Of a DNA stretch of 64,000 bases, positions 26,309 through 34,737 are shown in pieces. Location of the stretch: assembly GCF_031326205.1 (NCBI RefSeq), contig NZ_CP133721.1, forward strand, positions 620,001 to 684,000. The letters are read 5' to 3'. Each line of letters begins with the position of its first letter. Positions within the stretch are counted from its first letter, which is position 1. Under the pieces are notes generated by a model. That model did not search any database. It was not told the DNA's origin and saw only the letters and a program-made list of their open reading frames with translations. The stretch comes from Flavobacterium sp. 20NA77.7 (lineage in GTDB: Bacteria; Bacteroidota; Bacteroidia; Flavobacteriales; Flavobacteriaceae). The position numbers were made by a program, and so were the translations under genes.

Positions 26309-28033
26309 TTAATTGTTTATTTCTTTTTCTTTCTTCTTTTTATTTCTGAAATAATCAAAAGCGTAATAGGCAATTACTAATCCAAGGAAATATTTAAAAT
26401 AAGATTTTGGTTCTCCTTCACCACTAACGGTTGTAAATATACGTTCAGGTCTAAATTTATTTAATAAGCCAGGTGTATTCCAATCTATGCTCATCCAAAT
26501 AAAAACAGGTTTTCCTACAATATGATCTTCTGGAACAAAGCCCCAATAGCGTGAATCTTCAGAATTGTGTCTGTTATCTCCCATCATCCAATAATAGTTT
26601 TGTTCAAAAGTATAGGAAGTGACTGGTTTACCATCAATTCTAATTTCGTTTCCATTTACTTGAAGTTTGTGGTGTTCATATTCGGTAATAATCATTTTAT
26701 AGAAAGGTAAAGTTTCTGTGTTTAGCTTTACCGTTTCTCCCGCAGTAGGAATTTTTATAGGACCTAAGTTGTCCTGTGTCCAATTCTTTGTATGTGGAAA
26801 AATTCTAAAATCTTCATTTTTTTCTATAAATTTTGTGATAATTTGAAATTGATTAGGTAACTGTTTAATCAAATTAACTTTTTCAGCTGTTAAATTTAGC
26901 ATGGCATATTCTAGCTTGTTAACATCAACATTTACTGTTTTTAATTTTTCAGCTTCTTCTATATCAACATCTCCAAAGGCTAGAGTAATTAAAGAGTCTT
27001 GATATGTTTTTATGAATCCACCTTTATTGTTTCTTTTAATTTCAGACAAATATTTTTGGAAATTAATATCTTCCCATAATTTTGTTTCAAACTTTACTAT
27101 TTTTCTGCTTTCTGTAATGTCATTTTCAATTAAAAAATTATTCAAATTATCTGAAGAAACTTTTACAATATAATTAAACTGAGGTTTTGCTCTTTCTGGT
27201 AAGTGCACTAATTTATTGTTAACATATAAGTCGCTATTTTTAATTGTAATAACATCACCAGGTATTCCCACGCAACGTTTTACATAGTTGGATTTTTTGT
27301 CAATGGGTTTGTAATATTTAATTCCAGAATTGTCTCTAAACTTTGCAACAGTATCAACAGGCCAATTAAATACAACGATATCATTGCGTTCAATTTTTTG
27401 TAAGCCTGGCAATCTGAAATAAGGTAATTGAGGCCAACTAGAGTAGGATTTCTTCTTAATTAATGGAATAGTGTCATGTACCATTGGTGCAGCAACTGTA
27501 GTCATGGGTGTTCTTGCCCCATAATGAAACTTACTTACAAAAAGAAAATCGCCAACTAATAATGATTTTTCTAAAGATGAGGTTGGAATAACAAAAGGCT
27601 GTATAAAATAAGAATGCACTAGGGTAGCTACAATAATAGCAAAGCTCAATGATCCTAAAGTGTCAAGAGCTTTCGTAGCAGGTTTTGTGCTTCTGTTTGC
27701 TTCATAGCTAACTTGTTGGGTATAATTAACATAAGTAATGTAAAATCCTAGTGTAAGTACACCTAGCCACATGTCTTTGGTAGATTTTTTACCAAATGTG
27801 CGTAAGATTTCTATCCAAATTACAGGAAATAGCAATAGATTAATAATTGGAATAAAAATTAGTATTACCCACCATTTTGGTCGATTTATGAGTTGCATTA
27901 ATGCAAATCCGTTGTATACAGGAATAAATGCTTCCCATGCTTTTTTACCCGCGACAGTGTATAATTTCCACGTAGAAATACCATGTAATGTACTAAGTAT
28001 GATAATAGCTAAAATCCAACCTGTTGTTTCCAT
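26309..28033 (-). CDS. lepB: signal peptidase I with N-terminal DUF5684-like membrane domain
   Basis: This 574-residue protein is much longer than typical signal peptidase I. Residues of about 1-110 form several membrane helices with a DUF5684-like pattern (WKLYTVAGKKAWEAFIPVYN). The peptidase follows: membrane helix, then PTSSLEKSLLVGDFLF with the nucleophilic Ser (near 154), NYVKRCVGIPGD with the general-base Lys (near 249), and the late box MMGDNRHNSEDSR. A large insertion (about 275-435) splits the catalytic domain, as is usual in Bacteroidota. It cleaves secretory signal peptides at the inner membrane. It lies downstream of dapB. Confidence 0.92.
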   Translation of the reverse strand: METTGWILAIIILSTLHGISTWKLYTVAGKKAWEAFIPVYNGFALMQLINRPKWWVILIFIPIINLLLFPVIWIEILRTFGKKSTKDMWLGVLTLGFYITYVNYTQQVSYEANRSTKPATKALDTLGSLSFAIIVATLVHSYFIQPFVIPTSSLEKSLLVGDFLFVSKFHYGARTPMTTVAAPMVHDTIPLIKKKSYSSWPQLPYFRLPGLQKIERNDIVVFNWPVDTVAKFRDNSGIKYYKPIDKKSNYVKRCVGIPGDVITIKNSDLYVNNKLVHLPERAKPQFNYIVKVSSDNLNNFLIENDITESRKIVKFETKLWEDINFQKYLSEIKRNNKGGFIKTYQDSLITLAFGDVDIEEAEKLKTVNVDVNKLEYAMLNLTAEKVNLIKQLPNQFQIITKFIEKNEDFRIFPHTKNWTQDNLGPIKIPTAGETVKLNTETLPFYKMIITEYEHHKLQVNGNEIRIDGKPVTSYTFEQNYYWMMGDNRHNSEDSRYWGFVPEDHIVGKPVFIWMSIDWNTPGLLNKFRPERIFTTVSGEGEPKSYFKYFLGLVIAYYAFDYFRNKKKKEKEINN

Positions 28034-28079
28034 TTTTTATATCGTTTAATTGTTAAATTATCAAATTGTGTATGCTGTT

Positions 28080-28796
28080 TTATTTTAATTCAAGTACGTC
28101 TTTCATTGTAAAAACACCTTTTTTGCCAACTAACCATTCAGCAGCAATTACTGCGCCTAATGCAAAACCTTCCCTGTTATGTGCGGTATGTTTTATTTCT
28201 ATTTGATCCACATTGCTGTCATAATAAATGCTATGTGTGCCAGGAACATTTTCAATTCTTTTGGCTGTTATAGGAATTTGTTTTTCGGTAGTAGTAGACG
28301 CCTCATTATCCCTTAAAACCCAACTGGAGTAATTTGAGTTTTCTATAATTCCATGGGCCAATGAGATTGCAGTGCCACTAGGTGCATCTAACTTTTGTGT
28401 ATGATGAATTTCTTCCATGGATACATTATATTGTTTCAAGTTTGTCATCATTTTAGCTAAATAACTATTCAGTTCAAAAAAAATATTGACACCTAAACTA
28501 AAATTAGATCCATAAATAAAACTTCCATTCTTTTCGTTACATAAAGCAACCATTTTGTCATAGTCAGCTAACCAACCCGTTGTGCCGCAAACTACAGGTA
28601 TTGAATTATTTAAACACTCTGAAATATTTGTTGCTGCCACACTAGGAATACTAAAATCAATAGCTAAATCAGCATTTAAAAGGCCTTCAAAAGAGCTATC
28701 ACTCCCTTTTTTTAGCACAATTTGATGTCCGCGTTCTAAAGCAATTTTTTCAATTACTTTTCCCATCTTTCCGTATCCTAATAATGCAATTTTCAT
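28080..28796 (-). CDS. dapB: 4-hydroxy-tetrahydrodipicolinate reductase
   Basis: This 238-residue enzyme of the lysine/diaminopimelate pathway reduces hydroxy-tetrahydrodipicolinate with NAD(P)H. The Rossmann loop LLGYGKMGKVIEK is at residues 4-16. CGTTGW is visible, as is the catalytic HHTQKLDAPSGTA with the His and Lys pair. It supplies meso-DAP for peptidoglycan. It lies between DUF5683 and lepB in a conserved flavobacterial operon. Confidence 0.94.
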   Translation of the reverse strand: MKIALLGYGKMGKVIEKIALERGHQIVLKKGSDSSFEGLLNADLAIDFSIPSVAATNISECLNNSIPVVCGTTGWLADYDKMVALCNEKNGSFIYGSNFSLGVNIFFELNSYLAKMMTNLKQYNVSMEEIHHTQKLDAPSGTAISLAHGIIENSNYSSWVLRDNEASTTTEKQIPITAKRIENVPGTHSIYYDSNVDQIEIKHTAHNREGFALGAVIAAEWLVGKKGVFTMKDVLELK

Positions 28797-28858
28797 CTTC
28801 TATGATTTAAAACTATTGATAAGTAGTATTACAAACAAAATTGTTAATTAATTTTTTG

Positions 28859-29422
28859 TTAAAATTGATAGCTTAAACACAAACCTACTTCGTGTTTCTT
28901 GGTTAAGAAATTTTGATTAATTTGTGGTTTTAAGGTTAGGTCATCACTTACATTATATTGAAGTAAATGGGCATCTACATTAGCATCTATAATGTTTAAA
29001 ATGTATAAACCTGCAGTAATTAAAATGGATAAGTCTCTATTTTTTTGATAAAATTTTTGACCCCTAATCACACTTTCTGTAGACAATCTGCCAAAATTTG
29101 GATCAGCTGTATTGTTTGTTCCTAGAAGTCTTGCTTTATATTCATTTCTATAACTAGTGTATTTTGTATTATTATCCACAATAAAATAAATACCTGTACC
29201 TATTGCAGCAAAGACAATGGGTATCTTCCAATATTTCTTATTATACGCTTGACCTAAACCAGGTAGAAGAGCTGAATAAAAAGCTGCTTTTGAAGGTGCT
29301 AATGGATTAATTGAATCTTTAACTTCTTTTTTTGTTGTAATTTTTAATTCATCTTTAGTCTGTGCATGAAGGGTTTGCCAACTTACGCAAAAAAATAAAA
29401 TGATATGTACTAAAAATTTCAC
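28859..29422 (-). CDS. DUF5683 domain protein
   Basis: This 187-residue protein begins with GTG at 29422, directly abutting the parB stop. It has a signal peptide (ending TLHAQT), then AFYSALLPGLGQAYNKKYWK and a hydrophobic segment (IPIVFAAIGTGIYFIV), the hallmark of DUF5683. A second hydrophobic stretch lies near 133-148 and the C-terminus ends CLSYQF like an outer-membrane strand. Function is unknown. The parB-DUF5683-dapB order recurs in flavobacteria. Confidence 0.85.
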   Translation of the reverse strand: MKFLVHIILFFCVSWQTLHAQTKDELKITTKKEVKDSINPLAPSKAAFYSALLPGLGQAYNKKYWKIPIVFAAIGTGIYFIVDNNTKYTSYRNEYKARLLGTNNTADPNFGRLSTESVIRGQKFYQKNRDLSILITAGLYILNIIDANVDAHLLQYNVSDDLTLKPQINQNFLTKKHEVGLCLSYQF

Positions 29423-30322
29423 TTAAGATTGAATTAATTTAATGATTCTATTGAAATCTTCTTCGGAATGAAAAGGAATAGTAATTTTACCTTTACCATT
29501 AGAAGTAACATCAACGGCTATTTTTGCACCAAAAAAATCAGCAATTGCTTTTTTCTCTTGTACCGAAATAGCATATGATTTTGAAGCGGCTGATTTTGAA
29601 GTTTTTGGTTTTAAACTTTCTTGGTATTTTTTTACAACAGCTTCAGTTTCTCTTACAGAGAGATTTTGAGTGATAATTTTATGGTAAATGTCACTTTGAA
29701 CATCTAAGTCTTCAATGTTAATTAGCGCTCTTCCGTGACCCATAGAGATGAAACCATCTCGCATGCCCGTTTGAATAATTGGGTCTAATTTTAACAAACG
29801 AAGGTAATTGGTAATAGTTGAACGTTTTTTACCCACGCGGTCACTTAATTCTTCTTGTGTAAGATTTATTTCATCAATAAGTCTTTGATACGAAATAGCA
29901 ACCTCAATAGGGTCAAGATCATGACGTTGAATATTTTCAACAAGTGCCATTACTAATGATTCGTTATCGTTTGCAATTCTTACATAAGTAGGAATGGTAG
30001 CTAAACCTATCAATTTTGAAGCACGTAAACGGCGTTCTCCCGAAATAAGTTGGTATTTATTAAAATCAATTTTGCGAACCGTAATAGGTTGAATTACACC
30101 AACTTCTTTAATTGATTTTGCTAATTCTTGTAATGTTTCTTCGTTGAAATTAGTTCGCGGTTGAAACGGATTAATTTCAATCGTATTGATATCAAGTTCA
30201 ATAATGTTTCCCACAACTTTATCTGCACCTTTATCTTCAACAGATTTTATGTCATTTGAAGGGTCACTCAAAAGGGCTGATAATCCTCTTCCCAGTACAG
30301 GTTTTTTTACTGCTTTTGTCAT
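29423..30322 (-). CDS. parB: chromosome partitioning protein ParB
   Basis: This 299-residue protein has the N-terminal motif GRGLSALL, the CTPase/ParB-N domain (about 37-130: INPFQPRTNF, ISGERRLRASKLIG, VENIQRHDLDPIE), and a helix-turn-helix (TQEELSDRVGKKRSTITNYLRL). A C-terminal dimerisation segment follows. It binds parS and forms the sliding clamp loaded by CTP. It is 5 bases after parA. Confidence 0.94.
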   Translation of the reverse strand: MTKAVKKPVLGRGLSALLSDPSNDIKSVEDKGADKVVGNIIELDINTIEINPFQPRTNFNEETLQELAKSIKEVGVIQPITVRKIDFNKYQLISGERRLRASKLIGLATIPTYVRIANDNESLVMALVENIQRHDLDPIEVAISYQRLIDEINLTQEELSDRVGKKRSTITNYLRLLKLDPIIQTGMRDGFISMGHGRALINIEDLDVQSDIYHKIITQNLSVRETEAVVKKYQESLKPKTSKSAASKSYAISVQEKKAIADFFGAKIAVDVTSNGKGKITIPFHSEEDFNRIIKLIQS

Positions 30323-30327
30323 CTGTA

Positions 30328-31092
30328 TTAATTATTTTTCTTGATAATTTCTTCTGCTAAATTAATATAATTTGAAGCACCTTTACTTGTTGCGTCATAA
30401 TTTATGATACTTTCACCAAAACTTGGTGCTTCGCTTAGTTTTACATTTCTTTGAATTATAGTATCAAAAACCATATTGTTAAAATGTTTTTGTACTTCAT
30501 CAACTACTTGATTTGAAAGTCTTAAGCGCGAATCATACATCGTTAATAAAAGACCTTCAATGTCTAAATTAGGATTGTGAATTTTTTGCACACTCTTAAT
30601 TGTGTTTAATAATTTTCCTAACCCTTCCAAGGCAAAATATTCGCATTGAATAGGTATAACCACACTGTCTGCTGCGGTTAATGCATTTAGTGTTAATAAG
30701 CCTAAAGATGGTGCACAATCAATGATTACGTAGTCATACGCTTCTTTAATAGTTTTTAGTGCTTCTTTAAGCATGTATTCTCTATTTTCTTTATCAACTA
30801 ACTCAATTTCTATGGCTACTAAATCAATATGTGCAGGAATTACAGAAACATTTGGTGCCGAACATCCTATTATGGCTTCTTCTGGTGCATTGCTATGTTC
30901 TAAAATTTGATACGTTCCAATTTCAACTTGTTCTACATCAATACCTAATCCAGAAGTAGCGTTTGCTTGTGGATCGGCATCTATTAATAATACTTTCTTT
31001 TCCAAAACACCTAATGCTGCTGCTAAATTAACAGAAGTAGTTGTTTTTCCTACACCACCTTTTTGGTTTGCAATTGCAATGATTTTACCCAT
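30328..31092 (-). CDS. parA: chromosome partitioning ATPase ParA/Soj
   Basis: This 254-residue ATPase has the deviant Walker A motif QKGGVGKTTT (residues 10-19), the Walker A' region LLIDADPQANATSGLG, and Walker B YVIIDCAPSLGLLT. Later motifs are QCEYFALEGL and TMYDSRLRLS. It positions ParB-parS complexes over the nucleoid. It is the first gene of the parA-parB-DUF5683-dapB-lepB-wbqC run and is divergent from idi. Confidence 0.95.
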   Translation of the reverse strand: MGKIIAIANQKGGVGKTTTSVNLAAALGVLEKKVLLIDADPQANATSGLGIDVEQVEIGTYQILEHSNAPEEAIIGCSAPNVSVIPAHIDLVAIEIELVDKENREYMLKEALKTIKEAYDYVIIDCAPSLGLLTLNALTAADSVVIPIQCEYFALEGLGKLLNTIKSVQKIHNPNLDIEGLLLTMYDSRLRLSNQVVDEVQKHFNNMVFDTIIQRNVKLSEAPSFGESIINYDATSKGASNYINLAEEIIKKNN

Positions 31093-31241
31093 TTTATTCT
31101 TAAAATTTTCGAATGGTAAAAATACAATTATTTATGGTATTCGCAACCCAAATTTATTAACAATGCGTTAAAGTCTTGTTTTCGTTTTAACTGGCCCTTT
31201 TTAAATGTATTTTTTGTAATTTTACAACAAAATTTAAGACT

Positions 31242-31769
31242 GTGATAGAAGAAAAAGTAATATTAGTGGATGAAAATGATTGTCCCATTGGGCTTATGAA
31301 TAAACTTGAAGCACATGAAAAAGCAGTGCTTCATAGGGCTTTTTCAGTTTTTGTCTTAAATGATAAAAATGAAATCATGTTGCAGCAACGTGCACATCAT
31401 AAATACCATTCACCTTTGCTTTGGACAAATACATGTTGCAGTCATCAAAGAGAAGGAGAAACAAATATACAAGCTGGAAAACGTAGGTTGCGAGAAGAAA
31501 TGGGATTTGAAGTTGAATTGAAAGAAATGTTTCATTTTATTTACAAAGCTCCCTTTGATAATGGATTAACGGAACATGAATTAGACCATGTCATGATTGG
31601 TTATTCTAATGCTACACCTGATATCAATAAAGATGAAGTGGAAGATTGGAAATGGATGAGTATTGAAGCGGTAAAACAAGACATCACAAATCAACCTCAG
31701 TTATATACGGTTTGGTTTAAAATAATTTTTGAAGAATTTTATCATCATTTTGAAACCGAAATAAAATAA
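31242..31769 (+). CDS. idi: isopentenyl-diphosphate delta-isomerase, type 1
   Basis: This 175-residue Nudix-fold enzyme interconverts IPP and DMAPP for isoprenoid synthesis. The active-site Cys is in WTNTCCSHQ. The Nudix-like box is AGKRRLREEMGF, and the catalytic Glu lies in GLTEHELDHV. The start is GTG at 31242, with no upstream ATG in frame. It leads a plus-strand run with queD, bcp and manA; there is no pathway link between idi and the rest. Confidence 0.93.
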   Translation: MIEEKVILVDENDCPIGLMNKLEAHEKAVLHRAFSVFVLNDKNEIMLQQRAHHKYHSPLLWTNTCCSHQREGETNIQAGKRRLREEMGFEVELKEMFHFIYKAPFDNGLTEHELDHVMIGYSNATPDINKDEVEDWKWMSIEAVKQDITNQPQLYTVWFKIIFEEFYHHFETEIK

Positions 31770-31776
31770 AGCGATT

Positions 31777-32187
31777 ATGAATGTAACTGTAAGTAGAAAA
31801 GCCCATTTTAATGCTGCACATCGTTTGTATCGCAAAGATTGGACTATGGAGCAAAATGATGCTGTTTTTGGAAAGTGTAATAACCCAAATTTTCATGGGC
31901 ACAATTATGAATTGATTGTAAGTGTTACAGGAGCAATTAATCCAGAAACGGGCTTTGTAATCGATGTAAAAGTGCTTTCAGATTTGATAAAAATTCATAT
32001 TGAAGAGGCATTTGATCATAAAAATTTGAATTTAGATGTACCAGAATTTAAAGAATTAAATCCAACTGCCGAACACATAGCTGTTGTCATTTGGAATAAA
32101 TTAAGAATGCATATTTCAAATGAATTGGAATTAGGGGTTGTCTTGTATGAAACACCACGAAATTTTGTAACTTATAACGGAAACTAA
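31777..32187 (+). CDS. queD: 6-carboxytetrahydropterin synthase (QueD/PTPS family)
   Basis: This 136-residue protein has zinc-binding histidines in FNAAHRLYR and NFHGHNYEL, and the catalytic Cys in KCNNPNFHGH. DHKNLN and the C-terminal PTAEHIAVV and YETPRNFV complete the fold. QueD makes 6-carboxy-tetrahydropterin for queuosine; related PTPS enzymes serve folate or biopterin. No other queuosine genes are in the window, so the exact pathway is inferred from the motif pattern. Confidence 0.88.
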   Translation: MNVTVSRKAHFNAAHRLYRKDWTMEQNDAVFGKCNNPNFHGHNYELIVSVTGAINPETGFVIDVKVLSDLIKIHIEEAFDHKNLNLDVPEFKELNPTAEHIAVVIWNKLRMHISNELELGVVLYETPRNFVTYNGN

Positions 32188-32188
32188 T

Positions 32189-32644
32189 ATGGCAATTCAA
32201 GTAGGAGATTTTTTGCCTGATTTTCAAGGTATAGATCAAAATAATCAACTTTTTGATAGTTCAAGCTTAAAAGGGAAACAGGCTGTAATTTATTTTTATC
32301 CTAAAGATCATACACCAGGTTGTACCGTACAAGCATGTAGTTTTCGTGATGCGTATCAAGATTTTCAAGATTTAGGTGCGGTTGTTGTAGGGGTAAGTAG
32401 CGATTCTGTTGCTTCGCATCAAAATTTTCAAGAAAAACACCAATTACCCTTTACACTTATTGCTGATTTGGATAAAAAAATTAGGAAATTGTTTGGCGTA
32501 CCAACAGCATTTTTTGGACTATTACCAGGTCGGGTAACCTATGTTTTTGATAAAAATGGAAAAGCTATCTTTGTGTTTGATAGTATGCGTGCAAAACACC
32601 ATATTGATAAAGCATTAGAAGTTTTACAAAATGAATTAAAATAA
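32189..32644 (+). CDS. bcp: thioredoxin-dependent peroxiredoxin, BCP/PrxQ type
   Basis: This 151-residue peroxidase has the peroxidatic Cys45 in HTPGCTVQAC and a likely resolving Cys50 five residues later, the PrxQ arrangement. The conserved FYPKDHTPG and the late TYVFDKNGK are present. It reduces peroxides using thioredoxin. It starts one base after the queD stop. Confidence 0.92.
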   Translation: MAIQVGDFLPDFQGIDQNNQLFDSSSLKGKQAVIYFYPKDHTPGCTVQACSFRDAYQDFQDLGAVVVGVSSDSVASHQNFQEKHQLPFTLIADLDKKIRKLFGVPTAFFGLLPGRVTYVFDKNGKAIFVFDSMRAKHHIDKALEVLQNELK

Positions 32645-32645
32645 G

Positions 32646-33608
32646 ATGAAGTTATATCCACTATCATTCACGCCCATTTTAAAAGAGCGCATTTGGGGAG
32701 GTACTAAATTACAAACAGTACTTCACAAATCTTCTTTATCTAAAAATATGGGAGAAAGTTGGGAACTATCAGCTGTTTCCGACGATATAAGTGTGGTTAA
32801 TAATGGCGCTGCTAAAGGTAAAACATTAACGGAATTAATTGATTTATTTCCAGAAGAGTTATTAGGTGAAAAGGTACTATTAAAATTTGGGAAACAATTT
32901 CCTTTGTTATTTAAATTTATTGATGCTAAAGAAGATTTATCGATTCAAGTACATCCAAATGATCAGTTGGCACAGGCAAGACATAATTCTTTTGGTAAAA
33001 CTGAAATGTGGTATATTATGCAAGCTGATGAAAATGCTCGTTTAATCGTAGGCTTCAATAAAGAATCAACCCAAACAGACTATCTTTCACATTTGCAAAC
33101 TAATTCACTTACTGAATTATTAAAAGAATATCCCGTACAAACAGGGGATGTATTTTTTTTAGAGACAGGAACAATTCATGCGATAGGGGCAGGCATATTA
33201 TTGGCAGAAATTCAGCAAACAAGCGACATTACATACCGTTTATATGATTGGGGACGAGTTGACGATAAAGGAGTTTCCAGAGAACTACATACCGATTTAG
33301 CCCTTGAAGCTATAAATTACAATACTACAAAATCTAAAATTACGTATGATAATGTTATTGAAAACAAGTCGGTTACTGTTGTAGATTCGGTTTATTTTAA
33401 AACAAATTATTTACAGTTGTCTACTTCTTATTCTTGGATAAAAAAAGAAGATGCTTTTACTGTTTTTATGTGTGTGGAAGGAAAATGTACACTTACGTAT
33501 GAAGGAGAACTATTTTCTTTAGTAAAAGGTCAAACCATACTAATTCCGGCTTCTATAACACATTTTTTACTTGAAGGAAGTGCAACTTTACTTGAAATTT
33601 CAATTTAA
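32646..33608 (+). CDS. manA: mannose-6-phosphate isomerase, class I
   Basis: This 320-residue cupin-type zinc enzyme interconverts mannose-6-phosphate and fructose-6-phosphate. Motifs are IWGGTKLQ, the zinc site SIQVHPND, KTEMWYIM and ETGTIHAIGAG. The C-terminal half is the second cupin (VEGKCTLTYEGE ... GQTILIPASITHF). It feeds GDP-mannose for envelope glycans. It follows bcp directly. Confidence 0.92.
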   Translation: MKLYPLSFTPILKERIWGGTKLQTVLHKSSLSKNMGESWELSAVSDDISVVNNGAAKGKTLTELIDLFPEELLGEKVLLKFGKQFPLLFKFIDAKEDLSIQVHPNDQLAQARHNSFGKTEMWYIMQADENARLIVGFNKESTQTDYLSHLQTNSLTELLKEYPVQTGDVFFLETGTIHAIGAGILLAEIQQTSDITYRLYDWGRVDDKGVSRELHTDLALEAINYNTTKSKITYDNVIENKSVTVVDSVYFKTNYLQLSTSYSWIKKEDAFTVFMCVEGKCTLTYEGELFSLVKGQTILIPASITHFLLEGSATLLEISI

Positions 33609-33611
33609 CTA

Positions 33612-33641
33612 TTGCGGTGTCAATATATTATTCTAATTTTG
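33612..33641 (+). promoter_or_regulatory. consensus Bacteroidota promoter
   Basis: TTG at 33612-33614, a 19-base spacer and TAATTTTG at 33634-33641 match the TTG-N19-TAnnTTTG consensus of the primary Bacteroidota sigma factor exactly. It lies just after manA and would start a separate transcript for the 89-residue protein. Confidence 0.75.
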
Positions 33642-33666
33642 CAACATAATTTTTAAAGATAAAAAA

Positions 33667-33936
33667 ATGGCAAGCGTTAAAAACTTGAAAAAAGAGATTA
33701 ACTATGTATTAGGTGACATCATCAACATAGTTTACATTTGGGAAATGACAACTACAGGAAAACCAACTGAAGCTTCAGATGCATTATTAGATGATATTAT
33801 GGATACTTTTGATTCATTAATGACAAGAATTAGTGAAAAAAAGGTTGAAAATAAAAAATCACATTTCAAACAAATCCAAAAAGATTTTGAAGATGCTGCA
33901 AATCAATTTGTTGCAAAAGTAAATGCATTAAACTAA
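33667..33936 (+). CDS. small conserved flavobacterial protein of unknown function
   Basis: This 89-residue, largely helical protein has no signal peptide (MASVKNLKKEINYVLGDI). It is rich in Asp, Glu and Lys, with a hydrophobic patch IINIVYIWEM and a long C-terminal helix (KSHFKQIQKDFEDAANQF). I recall similar short proteins in other flavobacteria but no assigned function. It has its own consensus promoter 26 bases upstream and lies directly before the tRNA gene. Expression could be strong, given the promoter. Confidence 0.75.
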   Translation: MASVKNLKKEINYVLGDIINIVYIWEMTTTGKPTEASDALLDDIMDTFDSLMTRISEKKVENKKSHFKQIQKDFEDAANQFVAKVNALN

Positions 33937-33967
33937 AAAAAAGTTCTTAAAAAAAACTTTTATTTTT

Positions 33968-33997
33968 TTGGAATATTGAAATAGGGCTGTATATTTG
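33968..33997 (+). promoter_or_regulatory. consensus promoter of tRNA-Thr
   Basis: TTG at 33968-33970, a 19-base spacer and TATATTTG at 33990-33997 match the Bacteroidota consensus exactly. Transcription should start a few bases before the tRNA at 34016. Confidence 0.75.
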
Positions 33998-34015
33998 CAC
34001 CACAATAATTGAGTT

Positions 34016-34089
34016 GCCGGTGTAGCTCAGCTGGCTAGAGCAGCTGATTTGTAATCAGCAGGTCGTGGGTTCGAGTCCCTCCATCGGCT
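34016..34089 (+). tRNA. tRNA-Thr (anticodon TGT)
   Basis: The 74-base cloverleaf has acceptor stem GCCGGTG/CATCGGC (one G-U pair) and discriminator T. The anticodon stem is GCTGA/TCAGC with loop TTTGTAA, and the T-arm contains GGTTCGAGTCC. CCA is not encoded. The anticodon TGT reads ACA and, through wobble, other Thr codons. Confidence 0.97.
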
Positions 34090-34092
34090 CAA

Positions 34093-34122
34093 AAAAAGGA
34101 AAGTGAAAACTTTCCTTTTTTT
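34093..34122 (+). terminator. terminator after tRNA-Thr
   Basis: AAAAAGGAAAGT pairs with ACTTTCCTTTTT around a GAAA tetraloop, followed by further T's, four bases after the tRNA. The A-run on the left arm would also let it act for the converging minus-strand pentapeptide gene. Confidence 0.88.
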
Positions 34123-34129
34123 ATTTCTA

Positions 34130-34696
34130 TTATTCTATACTAATCTTATAGAATTCAAGTAGTCCTTTTAGGTTGTCTGCACTAAATTTTGCTCCTTTTA
34201 CTTTATTTGAAGCTAAATTAATACTAAAGTTTGTTGCGGTTTTAAAATTTGTTTTTTCTAAATTCGTTTGTTCAAAAATACTTCGGGTTAAATCGCACGA
34301 ATCAAAAACAATTCCACTTACATCACTTTCAGTAAAATCAATTTCTTGCAACGTACTTTTCGAAAAAGAACAATACTTTAACTTCATTTTATAAAATGAA
34401 CATAATTGTAAAGCACAATTTTCAAAAGCGGCTTCAAATAGAAATGTATTGCAATGTTCAAAATGAAGCCCAACTAATTTACATGAAGTAAATACTACTT
34501 CTTTAAAAGCTGTTAACGATAGGTTAGGGCTTGTAAATATACAATCGGTAAATTGACAATTTGAAAATTCTATTTTACTTATATCAACTTGGTTAAATTG
34601 ACATCCATTAAAAATACAATTTTCATAAATGCCTTTTGCTATGGGTTGCATAGCAAAATCTATTTTGCTAAACGTTTGGTCGTAATAGGTTTGCAT
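34130..34696 (-). CDS. pentapeptide repeat protein
   Basis: This 188-residue protein consists of pentapeptide-type repeats with F/L at the centre (CIFNGCQFNQVDISKIEFSN, CQFTDCIFTSPNLSLTAFK, then DLTRSIFEQTNLEKTNF). These should fold into a right-handed quadrilateral beta-helix. Some family members mimic DNA and protect gyrase from quinolones, but many have unknown roles. This protein is unusually rich in Cys, as are several flavobacterial relatives. It stands alone after a DUF4369 terminator. Confidence 0.85.
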   Translation of the reverse strand: MQTYYDQTFSKIDFAMQPIAKGIYENCIFNGCQFNQVDISKIEFSNCQFTDCIFTSPNLSLTAFKEVVFTSCKLVGLHFEHCNTFLFEAAFENCALQLCSFYKMKLKYCSFSKSTLQEIDFTESDVSGIVFDSCDLTRSIFEQTNLEKTNFKTATNFSINLASNKVKGAKFSADNLKGLLEFYKISIE

Positions 34697-34705
34697 AGGT
34701 TATAA

Positions 34706-34731
34706 AAAAACTGCCCTATTAGGAGCAGTTT
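34706..34731 (-). terminator. terminator after the DUF4369 gene
   Basis: On the minus strand, AAACTGCTC pairs with GGGCAGTTT (one G-U) around a six-base loop, followed by a T-rich run. It ends seven bases after the DUF4369 stop. Confidence 0.75.
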
Positions 34732-34737
34732 ATTATT

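Noticed and set aside
34016..34089. tRNA-Thr as an integration site for a mobile element
   Set aside because: No integrase gene or repeated tRNA 3' end is seen in the neighbourhood.
34130..34696. Pentapeptide protein as a Qnr-type quinolone-resistance determinant
   Set aside because: The repeat pattern alone does not identify Qnr; the protein is Cys-rich, lacks recognisable Qnr loops and has no resistance context.
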